Assembly (NCBI RefSeq): GCF_001941625.1
Contig: NZ_CP016076.1
Span: 4,862,249 to 4,926,248, forward strand
DNA: 64,000 nucleotides
Origin: Actinoalloteichus fjordicus
GTDB taxonomy: Bacteria; Actinomycetota; Actinomycetes; Mycobacteriales; Pseudonocardiaceae
Reading direction: 5' to 3'
Both the position numbers and the translations under genes were made by a program. Numbering within the stretch: position 1 is the stretch's first letter; each line of letters begins with the position of its first letter. The notes under the pieces were generated by a model, which saw only the letters and a list, made by a program, of their open reading frames with translations, was not told the origin of the DNA and made no database searches. Shown piece by piece: positions 44,496 through 53,830 of the stretch.

Positions 44496-45710
44496 TCAGA
44501 TCAGCTTCGTGATGTCGATGGCGGGCGGGGCCGGGGCGGGCAGCGCCAGCCACAGGGCGGTCATACCGATCACGAGCGCCACGAGCGCGAGCAGCCCGCT
44601 TTGTCCCTTCGCCCACCTGGCGTGGAACCGAATCGGATCCTCGACCAGGTATTTCGACAGCACCGCCATGCCGATCGACACGGCGAACACCACCGCAGTC
44701 CCGGCCCACCCGTCAAGTCCCGTCCGCTCCGGGGAGAGCAGCACGATGACGGGCCAGTGCCACAGGTACAGGCTGTAGGAGATCAGTCCCAGCCAGCGGA
44801 GCGGCTGCCAGGCGAGCGCCGTGGCCACCCAGGAGCGCGGCGTCTGCGCACACAGCACGATCAGCAGTGCGGAGGCCGCCGAATGCACGAAGAGCCCGCC
44901 GGTGAACAGCCACGAGGAGCCGACCCCGTCGACCAGCAGCCACGCCGTGCCGAGCCCGACCGCCAGCGATGCCGAGAGGAAACCGCCCCATCGGCCGACC
45001 ACCCTGGTCAGCAGGGCCCGTACCGGTCGCGCGGCGACCACGGCGCCGAGCAGCAGGGAGAACGCCCGGGTGTCGGTGCCGGTGTAGACCCGCGTCGGGT
45101 CCGCCGGGTCGACCAGTGTGATCATCACTACCAGTGACAGGAGCGAGGCCAGCGCTGCGGCCACCGCGACCCGGTGGTCCGCCCGCCGTGTACACCTGGC
45201 GATGATCAGCAGGAACATCGGCCAGACGAGGTAGAACTGCTCCTCGACCGCGACGCTCCACAGGTGCTCGAACACCCGGGCCGCCCCGAATCGGTCCCAG
45301 TAGCTCGCCGACTCGGCGAGCAGATGCCAGTTGACCAGGTTCAGCAGCACCCATGGGCCGTCCGCGAGCGTCGTCCGGAGCAGGTCCGGCGGCCCCGCCG
45401 CCCAGACCAGCACGGTGACACAGGCGAGCATGACGGCCAGCGCCGGCAGCAGTCTCCGGAGCCGCCGTCCCCAGAACGGGACCAGCGACACTGCGCCGGT
45501 CGCCTCGATCTCCCGCAGCAGCAGGTCGGTGATGAGGTAGCCGGACAGTGCGAAGAACAGGTCCACGCCGAGGAAACCGCCGGACAGGTGGCCGGTGTGG
45601 AACAGCAGTACCCCCAGGATCGCGACACCCCGCACGCCGTCCAAGGCAGGCACGTGGGACGTGCGTCCCGTGGCCGACTCGGCGGCCTTGATCGGTTGAA
45701 CTTCCGTCAT
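44496..45710 (-). CDS. Acyltransferase-3 (OafA-type) membrane protein
   Basis: A 404-residue integral membrane O-acyltransferase with about ten hydrophobic helices. Family features: the N-terminal LDGVRGVAILGVLLFHTGH with the catalytic-type His, FLGVDLFFALSGYLI, WRR-like FWGRRLRRLLPAL, and the WSVAVEEQFYLVWP motif. It transfers acetyl or other acyl groups to surface carbohydrates, often together with an SGNH esterase. Here no SGNH domain is fused; the separate SGNH lipoprotein with the same leader sequence may fill that role. Confidence 0.9.
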   Translation of the reverse strand: MTEVQPIKAAESATGRTSHVPALDGVRGVAILGVLLFHTGHLSGGFLGVDLFFALSGYLITDLLLREIEATGAVSLVPFWGRRLRRLLPALAVMLACVTVLVWAAGPPDLLRTTLADGPWVLLNLVNWHLLAESASYWDRFGAARVFEHLWSVAVEEQFYLVWPMFLLIIARCTRRADHRVAVAAALASLLSLVVMITLVDPADPTRVYTGTDTRAFSLLLGAVVAARPVRALLTRVVGRWGGFLSASLAVGLGTAWLLVDGVGSSWLFTGGLFVHSAASALLIVLCAQTPRSWVATALAWQPLRWLGLISYSLYLWHWPVIVLLSPERTGLDGWAGTAVVFAVSIGMAVLSKYLVEDPIRFHARWAKGQSGLLALVALVIGMTALWLALPAPAPPAIDITKLI

Positions 45711-45762
45711 GGCGCCGACTGTGTCGAGCCCGTGTCCGGGCGCCTTCCGAGTCTTGTCGCAG
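45711..45762 (-). promoter_or_regulatory. Leader and GTCGCAG element shared with the SGNH gene
   Basis: Bases 45711-45737 repeat the 27-base leader of the SGNH gene with three substitutions. GTCGCAG recurs at 45756-45762, 46 bases from the start codon versus 57 in the SGNH gene, a shift of 11 bases or about one helical turn. Confidence 0.55.
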
Positions 45763-46278
45763 CCGGGTCGTGACCGACGGGCCGGACCCGGATCGCCACC
45801 GCCGACGACGTTCGCTGGGATGTGGCGGACGTCGATGGCTGCCCACCTCGACGACGACAGCGGAAGTCCTGGGCGAGACGGCGTGGTCGGTGCGGTCGGT
45901 GCGGTCCGAGCCGCTGAACCGCGAGGTCTGTTCGTGCCGGTGCAGGCCGACCGGTCCTGCGCGGGCGGTCGGGTCCGTCCAGACGGTCACCGTCGCTGAG
46001 ACCGACACCGTCATCCGTTCGGCCCCGCAGCCGGGTCGGCAGGTGCCCAGCGCTCGGCCGCCTACAGCGCACGGGGCCCGAGAACCCCGCCGCCGAGACC
46101 GGTGATTTCGCCGATGCGGTGCGTACCGAGCCGCGGCGATGATGGCCGCGGAACGTGATCGATGGCATCGCCGGAGTGCACCGGCCCTCCCCTCTCGACG
46201 CGGGCGTTCACCAGGACGCCGACGTCGACCGTGCGCACTCCCGGCGGTTCCGCTTTCGATGAACAGGAGTACAACGAC
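45738..46278. other. Divergent intergenic region before the cutinase gene
   Basis: No gene. GC-rich, with short tandem GGTGCGGTC-type repetition near 45887-45910. Promoter boxes for the cutinase were not recognised. Confidence 0.4.
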
Positions 46279-47190
46279 GTGCAGTCATCGAGCATCACCT
46301 CCCGCAGCGGCCGGTCCGCCCGCCGCACGACCCGATCGCGGCTGGCCGGACTGGTCACGGCGCTGACCATGGTCGCCACCGGCCTGGCGGTCGCGCCCGC
46401 CGCCTCGGCCCAGCAGAATCCGCACGAGCGGGGTCCCGCCCCCACCGAGAGCAGCATCGAGGCGGTGCGCGGCCCGTTCGCGGTCGCCGACACCCGCGTT
46501 TCCTCGCTGGTGTCCGGCTTCGGCGGCGGCACCATCTACTACCCGACCGACACCAGCCAGGGCACCTTCGGCGCCATCGCGATCTCGCCCGGCTACACCG
46601 GGACGCAGTCCACGATGGCCTGGCTCGGCCCGAGGATCGCCTCGCAGGGCTTCGTGGTCTTCACCATCGACACGATCACGACCCTCGACCAGCCCGACAG
46701 CCGGGGCAGACAGCTCCTGGCCGCGCTGGACTATCTCGTCGAGGACAGCAGCGTCCGAAGCAGGATCGACCCGAACCGGCTCGGCGTGATGGGCCACTCG
46801 ATGGGCGGCGGCGGAAGTCTTTCTGCGGCGCAGAACCGGCCCGCGTTGCAGGCCGCCATCCCGCTGACCGGCTGGCATCTCTCGAAGAACTGGTCGCGGG
46901 TCACGGTGCCGACGCTGATCGTCGGCGCCGAGAACGACTCCGTCGCCTCGGTGCGGACGCACTCGATCCCGTTCTACGAGAGCCTGCCGTCCTCATTGGA
47001 CAAGGCCTACCTGGAGTTGGACGGCGCGTCGCACTTCGCCCCGAACGTCTCCAACACGACGATCGCGAAGTACAGCATCTCGTGGCTCAAGCGCTTCATC
47101 GACGACGACACCCGCTACGAGCAGTTCCTCTGCCCCGCACCCGACGACCGGGAGATCTCGGAATACCGGGACACCTGTCCGCACTCGTAG
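46279..47190 (+). CDS. Secreted cutinase / PET-hydrolase-like polyester hydrolase
   Basis: A 303-residue exported alpha/beta hydrolase. The GTG start has AGGAG 9 bases upstream; the signal peptide ends near ASAQQN. The catalytic triad is Ser174 (GHSMGGGG), Asp220 (GAENDSV) and His252 (GASHFAPN). The spacings of 46 and 32 residues are those of Thermobifida cutinases. The oxyanion/aromatic residue is in SPGYTGT, a Trp at 199 occupies the PET-stacking position, and two terminal cysteines (FLCPAP, DTCPHS) give the stabilising disulfide. It cleaves cutin-like and synthetic polyesters outside the cell. The residue before Trp199 is Gly where Thermobifida enzymes have Pro. Confidence 0.93.
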   Translation: MQSSSITSRSGRSARRTTRSRLAGLVTALTMVATGLAVAPAASAQQNPHERGPAPTESSIEAVRGPFAVADTRVSSLVSGFGGGTIYYPTDTSQGTFGAIAISPGYTGTQSTMAWLGPRIASQGFVVFTIDTITTLDQPDSRGRQLLAALDYLVEDSSVRSRIDPNRLGVMGHSMGGGGSLSAAQNRPALQAAIPLTGWHLSKNWSRVTVPTLIVGAENDSVASVRTHSIPFYESLPSSLDKAYLELDGASHFAPNVSNTTIAKYSISWLKRFIDDDTRYEQFLCPAPDDREISEYRDTCPHS

Positions 47191-47429
47191 GGCGGCGGTC
47201 GCGCGCTGCACCGATCCGGCACGCGCGACGCGAGAGGCCTCGCCGCCGACGGCGGTCGCCACCAGGCGGCCGCCGTCGGCGTCTGCGCGGTTCCGCGGCA
47301 ACGACCGGTCGTCCGGGACGGAGACCCGGCCCTGCCGCGAAGTCGGTCCGGCGGCGGACGGACCCGGCGGACCGGGTTCGGTGTCCGCCGGGAACGCAGG
47401 CAGGCCGCCGAGAGGCAGGCAGGCCCCGG

Positions 47430-48287
47430 TCAGCTCGACTGGGCCGACCGCAGGAAGGCGAGCCCGTCGACGGCGATGGCGTCCTGTGTCTCGGCCAGCG
47501 GACGCCAGACCGAGGCGGCCACCGCGATGGCGTCGTTGTGCGCGGTGAAGGACTCGATGCACAGGGTGCCGCGATATCCCGCCGTCCGCAGCGCGCCGAG
47601 GAAGGCCTGCCAGTCCAGGTGATCGGTCCCCGGCGTGCCCCGGTCGTTCGCGCACACCTGGACGTGCGCGATGCGTTCGCCCGCCGCCAGGATCGGCGTG
47701 ACGAGGTCGTGTTCCTCGATGTTGAGGTGGTAGGTGTCCAGCATGAGCCCGACCGAGGCCGAGGGCAGCCCGTCCACGGCGGTCATGGCCTGCTCGACGG
47801 TGTTGATCACGCTGGTCTCGTAGCGGTTGAGCGGTTCCACGGCCAGCCGCACGCCGCGCTCGCCCGCATAGTCGGCGACGGGGGCGAGGTTCTCGCGGAA
47901 CTGCCGGAACACCGAGTCCCGCTCGGCGGAGTCCATCCGCCAGGCGCGACCGACCTCGGCGTACATCGGCCCGCCCACCACCCGACTGCCCAGCCGCACC
48001 GCCACGTCGACGCAGTGCCGCAGATAGTCCTGGGTGGCGGCGATCTGCTCGTCGGGCGCGGCGACGAGGTTGCGGCCCGCCGAGGTCACGACGCACACGC
48101 TCGCTGCGGCCAGCCCGTGTTCGGCGAGCAGCTCGGCGGTCCGACCCACGTCGATGTCGTCACGCTGTTCGACCGGCAGCTCCACCGCGTCGAATCCCCA
48201 GGCCGCGATCCGGGGCACCAGTCTCGTGAGCGCCGCATCGCTCAGCGGCGACTCCCAGACCCAGGTGTTCACTCCGATCGGGAACAT
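47430..48287 (-). CDS. Sugar phosphate isomerase/epimerase (xylose isomerase-like TIM barrel)
   Basis: A 285-residue AP-endonuclease-2/xylose isomerase-like barrel, of the D-tagatose/D-psicose 3-epimerase type. The metal-binding acids fit: Glu in LAVEPLNRYETS, Asp in GLMLDTYHLNIEEHD, the His in AHVQVCANDR, and Glu in TLCIESFTA. It would epimerise a ketose. It lies downstream of the sugar importer on the same strand but separated by 677 bases and an inverted repeat, so co-transcription is uncertain. The ATG follows GAAGGAGATCG. Confidence 0.88.
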   Translation of the reverse strand: MFPIGVNTWVWESPLSDAALTRLVPRIAAWGFDAVELPVEQRDDIDVGRTAELLAEHGLAAASVCVVTSAGRNLVAAPDEQIAATQDYLRHCVDVAVRLGSRVVGGPMYAEVGRAWRMDSAERDSVFRQFRENLAPVADYAGERGVRLAVEPLNRYETSVINTVEQAMTAVDGLPSASVGLMLDTYHLNIEEHDLVTPILAAGERIAHVQVCANDRGTPGTDHLDWQAFLGALRTAGYRGTLCIESFTAHNDAIAVAASVWRPLAETQDAIAVDGLAFLRSAQSS

Positions 48288-48964
48288 CGATCTCCTTCAC
48301 TCACGACGTCGGTCGCGGCAGCCCTGCGCCCGCCCTCGGCGCCGCGACGTCCACCCGCTGTCGCGGGCGTCGACGAGGGCGCGGGATGCGGGCGGTACGA
48401 ACGGGGTCGGGCAGGACGGCCGCGGATGGTCTTCCTCGGGGCGAGCGGGCCGGACGTGATGGCGGCAGCGGTCACGTCCGGCCTTTCATCGGCGCACGGC
48501 GGTCCGACACACGGGAGCCGGGCCGGGGCACCGCCTACGGCAGCGCACCGGCCGGGCAGGCCCGCGGTCGGCTGGTCGGTCGAAGGAATTCAGCCGGTCC
48601 GGCCTGCTCGGCCGAGCGGCGATCGTCGACGGCCAAGACGGCCGCCGGATCGGCCCGAGCGAGCGGGTCAGTCCGGGCAGCGGTCGTCCCCCAGCAGCAC
48701 CTCACCCCCAGGACGGCGATCACGGCGCGTCGCCCGCCGACGCCGACAGCGGTCGGACTCGGGCGGTTCGCGTGCGCACGTGGTCACAGGCGGCGTGACG
48801 ACGATCGGCGAACCGGCGACGCGGTCTGAGAGCCTGTCTTTAATCCCCACTTTCCTGTTGCGCGGGGCCAGGGGGATCAAAAACAGACTCTGAGCGTCGG
48901 CGCTACAGCGGGAGTGGTCGCCACGGCGGCGGTGGGCGACCACTCCCGCTCCCGCGCCCCTACG
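48288..48964. other. Intergenic region with an imperfect inverted repeat
   Basis: No gene. Between the importer's last gene and the epimerase. The only structure I find is the inverted repeat at 48830-48890. Confidence 0.5.
48830..48890. repeat. Imperfect 19-base inverted repeat (MITE-like element or terminator)
   Basis: Arms 48830-48848 and 48872-48890 match at 16 of 19 positions (read inward: GAG-C/T-CTGT-C/T-TTT-A/G-ATCCCC), separated by 23 bases. The arms are AT-richer than the surroundings and look like insertion-sequence ends, but no transposase is present. It could serve as terminator of the importer operon. Confidence 0.5.
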
Positions 48965-50152
48965 TCAGCCTCCCCACTCCTCGGGGAAGCCGGGCAGGTC
49001 CTCGCACCCGCAGAGGGCGTAATGCTGTGGCGGCATGCCCTCCTGCAGGTAGGAGTCCAGGTTGTCCTCGGTCACGACCGGCTGCGGCAGCCGCCATTCC
49101 CGAGGAACCTCCTCGCCGTTCAAGATCCGCAGGGCGGCGATCACGGGCGTCCGCCACTGGAAGGTCGGGTAGCCGGGTGCGATCGCGGTCAGGTCCTTGT
49201 CCTGCCAGGCCTGGAGGAAGTCCTGCTGGTCCTCGCCGACGATCGGCGGGATCTCCATCCCGGCGTCCTCGAAGGCCTCGGTGACGGCGACCGACGTGGC
49301 GCCCGCGTCCATCCACACCCCGTCCAGGCCGCCCGTGCGCTGGATGTAGTCGGAGACGATGTTCTTCGCCGTGGCCGGGTCGTCCTCGGTGAACTGGACG
49401 CCGACGATCTCCAGGTCGCTGTCCTCGAAGACGCGCTCGGCGGCGGCCCACCGATGCTCCAGCACGTCCACGCCGGGTGCGATCCGCAACGCCAGCACCG
49501 AACCGCCGGGCTCGACCTCGTCCCGCAGGAACTCCGCGCCCGCCGCACCGTAGGCGTAGCCGCCGATGGGGCTGATGAAGGTGACCGGGCAGTCCGTCTC
49601 CACTCCCCGGTCGAAGACGATGACCGGGACCTCGCCGCAGGCGGCCTCCACCGCAGGGGTCAGCGTGGCGGTGGTGTTCGGCGAGACGATGAGCGCGTCG
49701 CAGTCCTGGGCGGCCAGCGAGCCGATGTCGGAGATCTGCTTGTCATCCTGGCCCTGGCCGTCGAGAGCGGTGAAGTTCTCGATCTCCGGGTGCAGGGCGA
49801 CCTCGGCCTGCATGGTGCGCCAGCCGACCGCGCGCCAGGAGTTGAACAGTCCGGCGTTGGAGAAGCACAGGTTGTGCGGGCCGTCCTGCTGATACTCGCT
49901 GGTGTCGATCATCTCCGGATCGATCATCTGTTCCCAGGGCCGGTCGTCGGGGCCCTCGGGAGTGGCCTCGCGCAGCGCCATCTGGGCCTCGTAGTCGGAC
50001 TGGACGAAGAACTCCGACTCACCGGCCGCGTCGGCTCCCGTGGTCTCCGTGCCCAGATCGGTGTCGGCGGGCACCTCGCTGGTGCACGCGCCGAGCACGA
50101 GCAGGGTCGACACCGACATGATCGTCAGGGTCGACCGGATTCTGGCTCTCAT
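48965..50152 (-). CDS. Ribose-type ABC transporter substrate-binding lipoprotein
   Basis: A 395-residue periplasmic-binding-protein-1-fold lipoprotein. The ATG with AAGGAGAGG upstream is used; the signal ends in lipobox LVLGAC. Typical features are a sugar-binding two-lobe pattern (HNLCFSNAGLFNSWRAVGW, DCDALIVSPNTTATLTP, VIVFDRGV, GGLDGVWMDAGATS). Unusual: six cysteines in the mature protein, including CGC near the C-terminus. The ATG overlaps the permease stop (ATGA). Unlike most such operons, it is the last gene. Confidence 0.9.
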   Translation of the reverse strand: MRARIRSTLTIMSVSTLLVLGACTSEVPADTDLGTETTGADAAGESEFFVQSDYEAQMALREATPEGPDDRPWEQMIDPEMIDTSEYQQDGPHNLCFSNAGLFNSWRAVGWRTMQAEVALHPEIENFTALDGQGQDDKQISDIGSLAAQDCDALIVSPNTTATLTPAVEAACGEVPVIVFDRGVETDCPVTFISPIGGYAYGAAGAEFLRDEVEPGGSVLALRIAPGVDVLEHRWAAAERVFEDSDLEIVGVQFTEDDPATAKNIVSDYIQRTGGLDGVWMDAGATSVAVTEAFEDAGMEIPPIVGEDQQDFLQAWQDKDLTAIAPGYPTFQWRTPVIAALRILNGEEVPREWRLPQPVVTEDNLDSYLQEGMPPQHYALCGCEDLPGFPEEWGG

Positions 50153-51165
50153 CGCCTCTCCTTCGTCGAGTTGGGAACGCGTCGACGCCGCGACCACGAG
50201 ACCGCCCCGAGGGCGACGGCGGCGATGACGATGACGCCCTGCACGGTGGACTCCAGTGCACCGGAGACGCCGAGCATGGTGAGCAGGGTGAAGAGGGTCT
50301 GGAGGGACAGCGCCCCCGCCATCGCGGCCACCACGGAGCCTCGGCCGCCGCCGAGGGCGACGCCGCCGAGGACCACGGCAGTGATGGCCTCGAACTCCAT
50401 GCCGTTGCCCGCCTGCGCCGAGATGCCGGTGAAGCCGCCGACGAGCACGGCGGCCATCGCCGCCGCGAGTCCGGACAGGACGAATGCCGACACCCGCAGC
50501 CGGTGCACCCGAACGCCGGACAGCGCGGCGGCGGCGTCGTTGTCGCCGGTGGCGACCAGGGTCCGGCCGGTGTCGGAGCGCATGAACAGCACGGCGGCCA
50601 CCGCGATGACCACCAGCACGACCACCGCCCACGGGAGCCAGGGCAGGCCGGGCACCATCCCTCGGCCGAGGGTGCGGTACCCCTCGGACAGATAGCCGCG
50701 CGGGGCGCCCTGGGTCCAGAAGAACACCGCGCCCTGGAGGATCAGCATCATCCCGAGCGTGGTGATGAACGAGGGCACCGCGAGCACCGTGGACACCAGG
50801 CCGTTGAGGAGTCCGACGACCATGCCCGCGACGAGCAGGATCAGGACCGCCACCGGCCACGGCATGTCGGGGACGATGTTGAACAGCTCGGCGGCGACGA
50901 CCACGCCCACCGTGACGATCGAGCCCACCGAGAGGTCGAAGCCGCCGGAGACCATGACGAAGTACTGACCGGCCGCCAGGATGATCAGCGGGGCGGCCCG
51001 GCGGATGAAGGCCAGCAGTCGATCCGGTTCGTAGAACCCGATGTCGACGAAGGCGAGCACGATCAGCAGCACGCCGAGCAGGACGAACACCGGGGTGCTC
51101 GCCGACAGGGCGGCGGGCAGGCGGAGTCCGGCCCGCCGCGCCTCGGGGGCGACGGTGTCACTCAT
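50149..51165 (-). CDS. Ribose-type ABC transporter permease 2
   Basis: A 338-residue RbsC-family inner-membrane permease with about nine hydrophobic helices. The family signatures are QYFVMVSGGFDLSVGSIVTV and VVLGGVALGGGRGSVVAAM. The ATG overlaps the preceding permease stop (ATGA); the longer frame upstream is an arginine-rich shadow. It pairs with the next permease as a heterodimer. Confidence 0.92.
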   Translation of the reverse strand: MSDTVAPEARRAGLRLPAALSASTPVFVLLGVLLIVLAFVDIGFYEPDRLLAFIRRAAPLIILAAGQYFVMVSGGFDLSVGSIVTVGVVVAAELFNIVPDMPWPVAVLILLVAGMVVGLLNGLVSTVLAVPSFITTLGMMLILQGAVFFWTQGAPRGYLSEGYRTLGRGMVPGLPWLPWAVVVLVVIAVAAVLFMRSDTGRTLVATGDNDAAAALSGVRVHRLRVSAFVLSGLAAAMAAVLVGGFTGISAQAGNGMEFEAITAVVLGGVALGGGRGSVVAAMAGALSLQTLFTLLTMLGVSGALESTVQGVIVIAAVALGAVSWSRRRRVPNSTKERR

Positions 51166-52196
51166 CCCGACCTCCGTTGGTCCTGCTGCCTGCGGCGGGC
51201 GACGCTCTGCCTGGCGTAGAGGGCCACCGCAGCGATGATCACCACGCCCCGGACGACGTTCTTGAAGAAGGGATCGACGCCGAGCTGGTCGAAGACGTTG
51301 TCCAGGACCGAGAGGATCAGGACGCCGCCGATGGTGCCGATCACCCCGCCTCGCCCGCCCGCGAGCAGACTGCCGCCGAGCACCACGGCGGCGATCGACA
51401 CGAGGTCGTACTGGCCGTCGGTGCCCGCCAGCGGCGCCCCCGCGCCGAGCCTGCTCGCCAGGAAGACCCCGGCCAGGCCCGCGCACAGGGAGCACAGCAC
51501 GTGCGCGGCGATCACCGTGCGATCGGTGCGGACGCCGGAGAGCCTGGCGACCTCGCGGTCGCCGCCGACCGCGTAGATGTGATGTCCGAGGCTGGTACGC
51601 CGCAGCACGAACCAGGTGAGCGTCGCGACGGCGGCGACGAGGAAGACCGACACCGGCAGCGGCCCGATCCGGTCGTAGCCCAGCCGCTGGAACTCGGTGG
51701 GCACGTCGCCTGCGGGCCCGGTGTAGGTGTTCTCCAGATAGCCCCGCAGGATCAGTGCCACGCCCAGGGTGGCGATGAAGGCGTTGACCTTGAGCTTCGT
51801 GACGATCAGCCCGTTGCCCAGGCCGACCAGGCCCGCCAGCAGCAGGGCGGCGGCGACGCCCGCGACGATGCCCGCCGCCTCCATCACCTGCGCGGTGATC
51901 AGGGTGACGAGGCTGATCAGGTAGGCCACCGAGAGATCGAGGGAACCCGCGAGGATCGCGTAGGTCTGACCGATCGCGACCAGGCCCAGCGCGGCGGAGT
52001 TCTGCAGGATGGTCACCGTGTTGGCGACGGTGACGAAGTCCCCGCCCCGCATGCCGACGATGATCCAGCCGATCAGGTAGACCGCCACGAGTGCGAGGTA
52101 GACCAGCACGACCGGATCGGCGAGGCCCGCCCGCGATCTGGCCGGGGCGACCCTCGATAACGGCGGCGGAGCGGTCGTGCCGCTCAGGGGCGTCAT
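51162..52196 (-). CDS. Ribose-type ABC transporter permease 1
   Basis: A 344-residue RbsC-family permease. Signatures: QTYAILAGSLDLSVAYLISL and VVLGGSLLAGGRGGVIGTI, with about nine transmembrane segments. The start overlaps the ATPase stop (ATGA). Together with the second permease it forms the membrane channel. Confidence 0.92.
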   Translation of the reverse strand: MTPLSGTTAPPPLSRVAPARSRAGLADPVVLVYLALVAVYLIGWIIVGMRGGDFVTVANTVTILQNSAALGLVAIGQTYAILAGSLDLSVAYLISLVTLITAQVMEAAGIVAGVAAALLLAGLVGLGNGLIVTKLKVNAFIATLGVALILRGYLENTYTGPAGDVPTEFQRLGYDRIGPLPVSVFLVAAVATLTWFVLRRTSLGHHIYAVGGDREVARLSGVRTDRTVIAAHVLCSLCAGLAGVFLASRLGAGAPLAGTDGQYDLVSIAAVVLGGSLLAGGRGGVIGTIGGVLILSVLDNVFDQLGVDPFFKNVVRGVVIIAAVALYARQSVARRRQQDQRRSG

Positions 52197-53710
52197 GCGG
52201 CGCTCTCCGCGCCGGTGCTCAGTCTCATGATCTCTTCCTCACCGACGCCCGGAGGCAGCTCGCCCGCGACGGCGCCGTCTCTGAGCACCACGATCCGATC
52301 GCTCATCCCGATGAGTTCCGGCAGTTCCGAGGACACCATCAACACCGCCATGCCCTGTCGGGCCAGGTCTCGGACGAGTTCGTGAATGGCGGCCTTCGCG
52401 CCGACGTCCACGCCTCGGGTCGGCTCGTCCAGCACGAGGACCCCCGGGCGGACGGCGAGCCACTTGGCGAGCACCACCTTCTGCTGGTTCCCGCCGGAGA
52501 GCAGCCGGACCTCCTGGCCGCTGCCGCGCGCGCCGATCCGCAGGTCGTCCAACAGCTCGGTGACGTCCACGGTCCCGGCCCGGCGGCGGCCGGTGAACAC
52601 TCCGCGCACCACCAGCAGCGCGTTGTCCCGAATGGACTGGCGCAGGGCCAGGCCCTCGGCCTTGCGGTCCTCGGTGACCAGGCCGATGCCCGCGCGGATC
52701 GCGGCGCGTGGCGAGGCCGGTCGCAGCGGCGCATCGTCCAGGGTCATCTCGCCCCTGGTGAAGGGGTCCGCCCCGAAGACGGCGTGTGCCAGGGAGCTGC
52801 GGCCGGAGCCCTGCAGTCCGGCGACGCCGACGATCTCGCCCGCACGAACCGCCAGGTCGATGTCGCGCAGCCGGGCGTTGCCCGCGCCGCGCAGTCGCAG
52901 TCGCACGGGGCCGAGGTCGGCGGGCTCCGCCCGATCCGGGTAGTAGTCGCCGAGTTCGCGACCGACCATCAGCCGGATCAGGTCGTCGGCGGTGACCTCG
53001 TCGGTGGGTCGGCAGGCGGTTCGTCGGCCGTCCTTGAGCACCGTCACGCGGTCGGAGAGGTCGAAGATCTCCCGCATCCGGTGGGAGATGTAGAGGATTC
53101 CGATGCCGCGTTCGATCAACCGTCGAACTAACGAGTACAGCAGTTCGACCTCGTGATCGGCCAGCGCGGCGGTGGGCTCGTCCATCACCACGATGCGTGC
53201 GTCACCCGCCAGGGCCTTGACGATCTCGACGACCTGCTGCTGGGCGACGGAGAGCCTGCGCACCGGTGTGTGCGGGTCGATGGACATCTCGCCGATGTCG
53301 GCGAGCAGCGCGGCGGTCCGGTCCGCCATCGCCCGGCGATCGACGACGCCCGTGATCCTGCCGAGCAGGCCGCCGCGCCTCGGTTCGCGGCCGAGGAAGA
53401 CGTTCTCGGCGACGGTGCGATCCGCCAGGAGCGTCAACTCCTGGTAGATGATGGCGACGCCCGCGGCCTGCGCCTCGACGGGGTGGGCGAAGGAGACCTG
53501 TTCGCCGTCGATGCGGACGGTGCCCGCCTCCGGTTCGTGCACCCCGGCGAGCACCTTCATCAGGGTGGACTTGCCCGCCCCGTTCTCACCGACGACGGCG
53601 TGCACCTCGCCCGCGCGGAGCTCCAGGTCCACTTCGGTCAGCACGGGGACGCCGACGAAGCTCTTCGAGATTCCTCTCATCTCCAACAGGCACGGCGACT
53701 GGTCCCCCAC
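52193..53710 (-). CDS. Ribose-type ABC transporter ATP-binding protein (two ABC domains)
   Basis: A 505-residue RbsA/MglA-like ATPase with tandem nucleotide-binding domains. Domain 1 has Walker A GENGAGKST, signature RRLSVAQQQVVEI and Walker B VVMDEPTAAL. Domain 2 has the degenerate Walker A GLQGSGRSS, signature LSGGNQQKV and Walker B VLDEPTRGVDVG, the usual asymmetry of this family. I chose the GTG with GGAGGG upstream; a longer frame would run through the promoter. First gene of the importer operon. The sugar imported is unknown. Confidence 0.93.
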   Translation of the reverse strand: MGDQSPCLLEMRGISKSFVGVPVLTEVDLELRAGEVHAVVGENGAGKSTLMKVLAGVHEPEAGTVRIDGEQVSFAHPVEAQAAGVAIIYQELTLLADRTVAENVFLGREPRRGGLLGRITGVVDRRAMADRTAALLADIGEMSIDPHTPVRRLSVAQQQVVEIVKALAGDARIVVMDEPTAALADHEVELLYSLVRRLIERGIGILYISHRMREIFDLSDRVTVLKDGRRTACRPTDEVTADDLIRLMVGRELGDYYPDRAEPADLGPVRLRLRGAGNARLRDIDLAVRAGEIVGVAGLQGSGRSSLAHAVFGADPFTRGEMTLDDAPLRPASPRAAIRAGIGLVTEDRKAEGLALRQSIRDNALLVVRGVFTGRRRAGTVDVTELLDDLRIGARGSGQEVRLLSGGNQQKVVLAKWLAVRPGVLVLDEPTRGVDVGAKAAIHELVRDLARQGMAVLMVSSELPELIGMSDRIVVLRDGAVAGELPPGVGEEEIMRLSTGAESAA

Positions 53711-53743
53711 GCTGCCCTCCGATACGCCGATGTAATTCAGGTC

Positions 53744-53772
53744 ACTGTATGGACTTTCGCCCACTTTGACCA
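53744..53772 (-). promoter_or_regulatory. Candidate promoter of the sugar importer operon
   Basis: On the minus strand, TGGTCA is followed after 17 bases by TACAGT, each matching 4 of 6 consensus positions, about 35-60 bases upstream of the GTG. Confidence 0.4.
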
Positions 53773-53803
53773 GAAGGTTGTTTGGCCGGAATGAAAGTTG
53801 TCC

Positions 53804-53830
53804 GACTTGAGACAAGTCCGGTACGTACCG
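53804..53830. promoter_or_regulatory. Adjacent palindromes upstream of the importer promoter
   Basis: GACTTG-AGA-CAAGTC (53804-53818) is followed immediately by the perfect 12-base palindrome CGGTACGTACCG (53819-53830). They lie just upstream of the candidate -35 box and could bind a sugar-responsive regulator. Confidence 0.55.

Noticed and set aside
48830-48890. Full insertion sequence
   Set aside because: Only end-like repeats 23 bases apart are present, with no transposase on either strand nearby.
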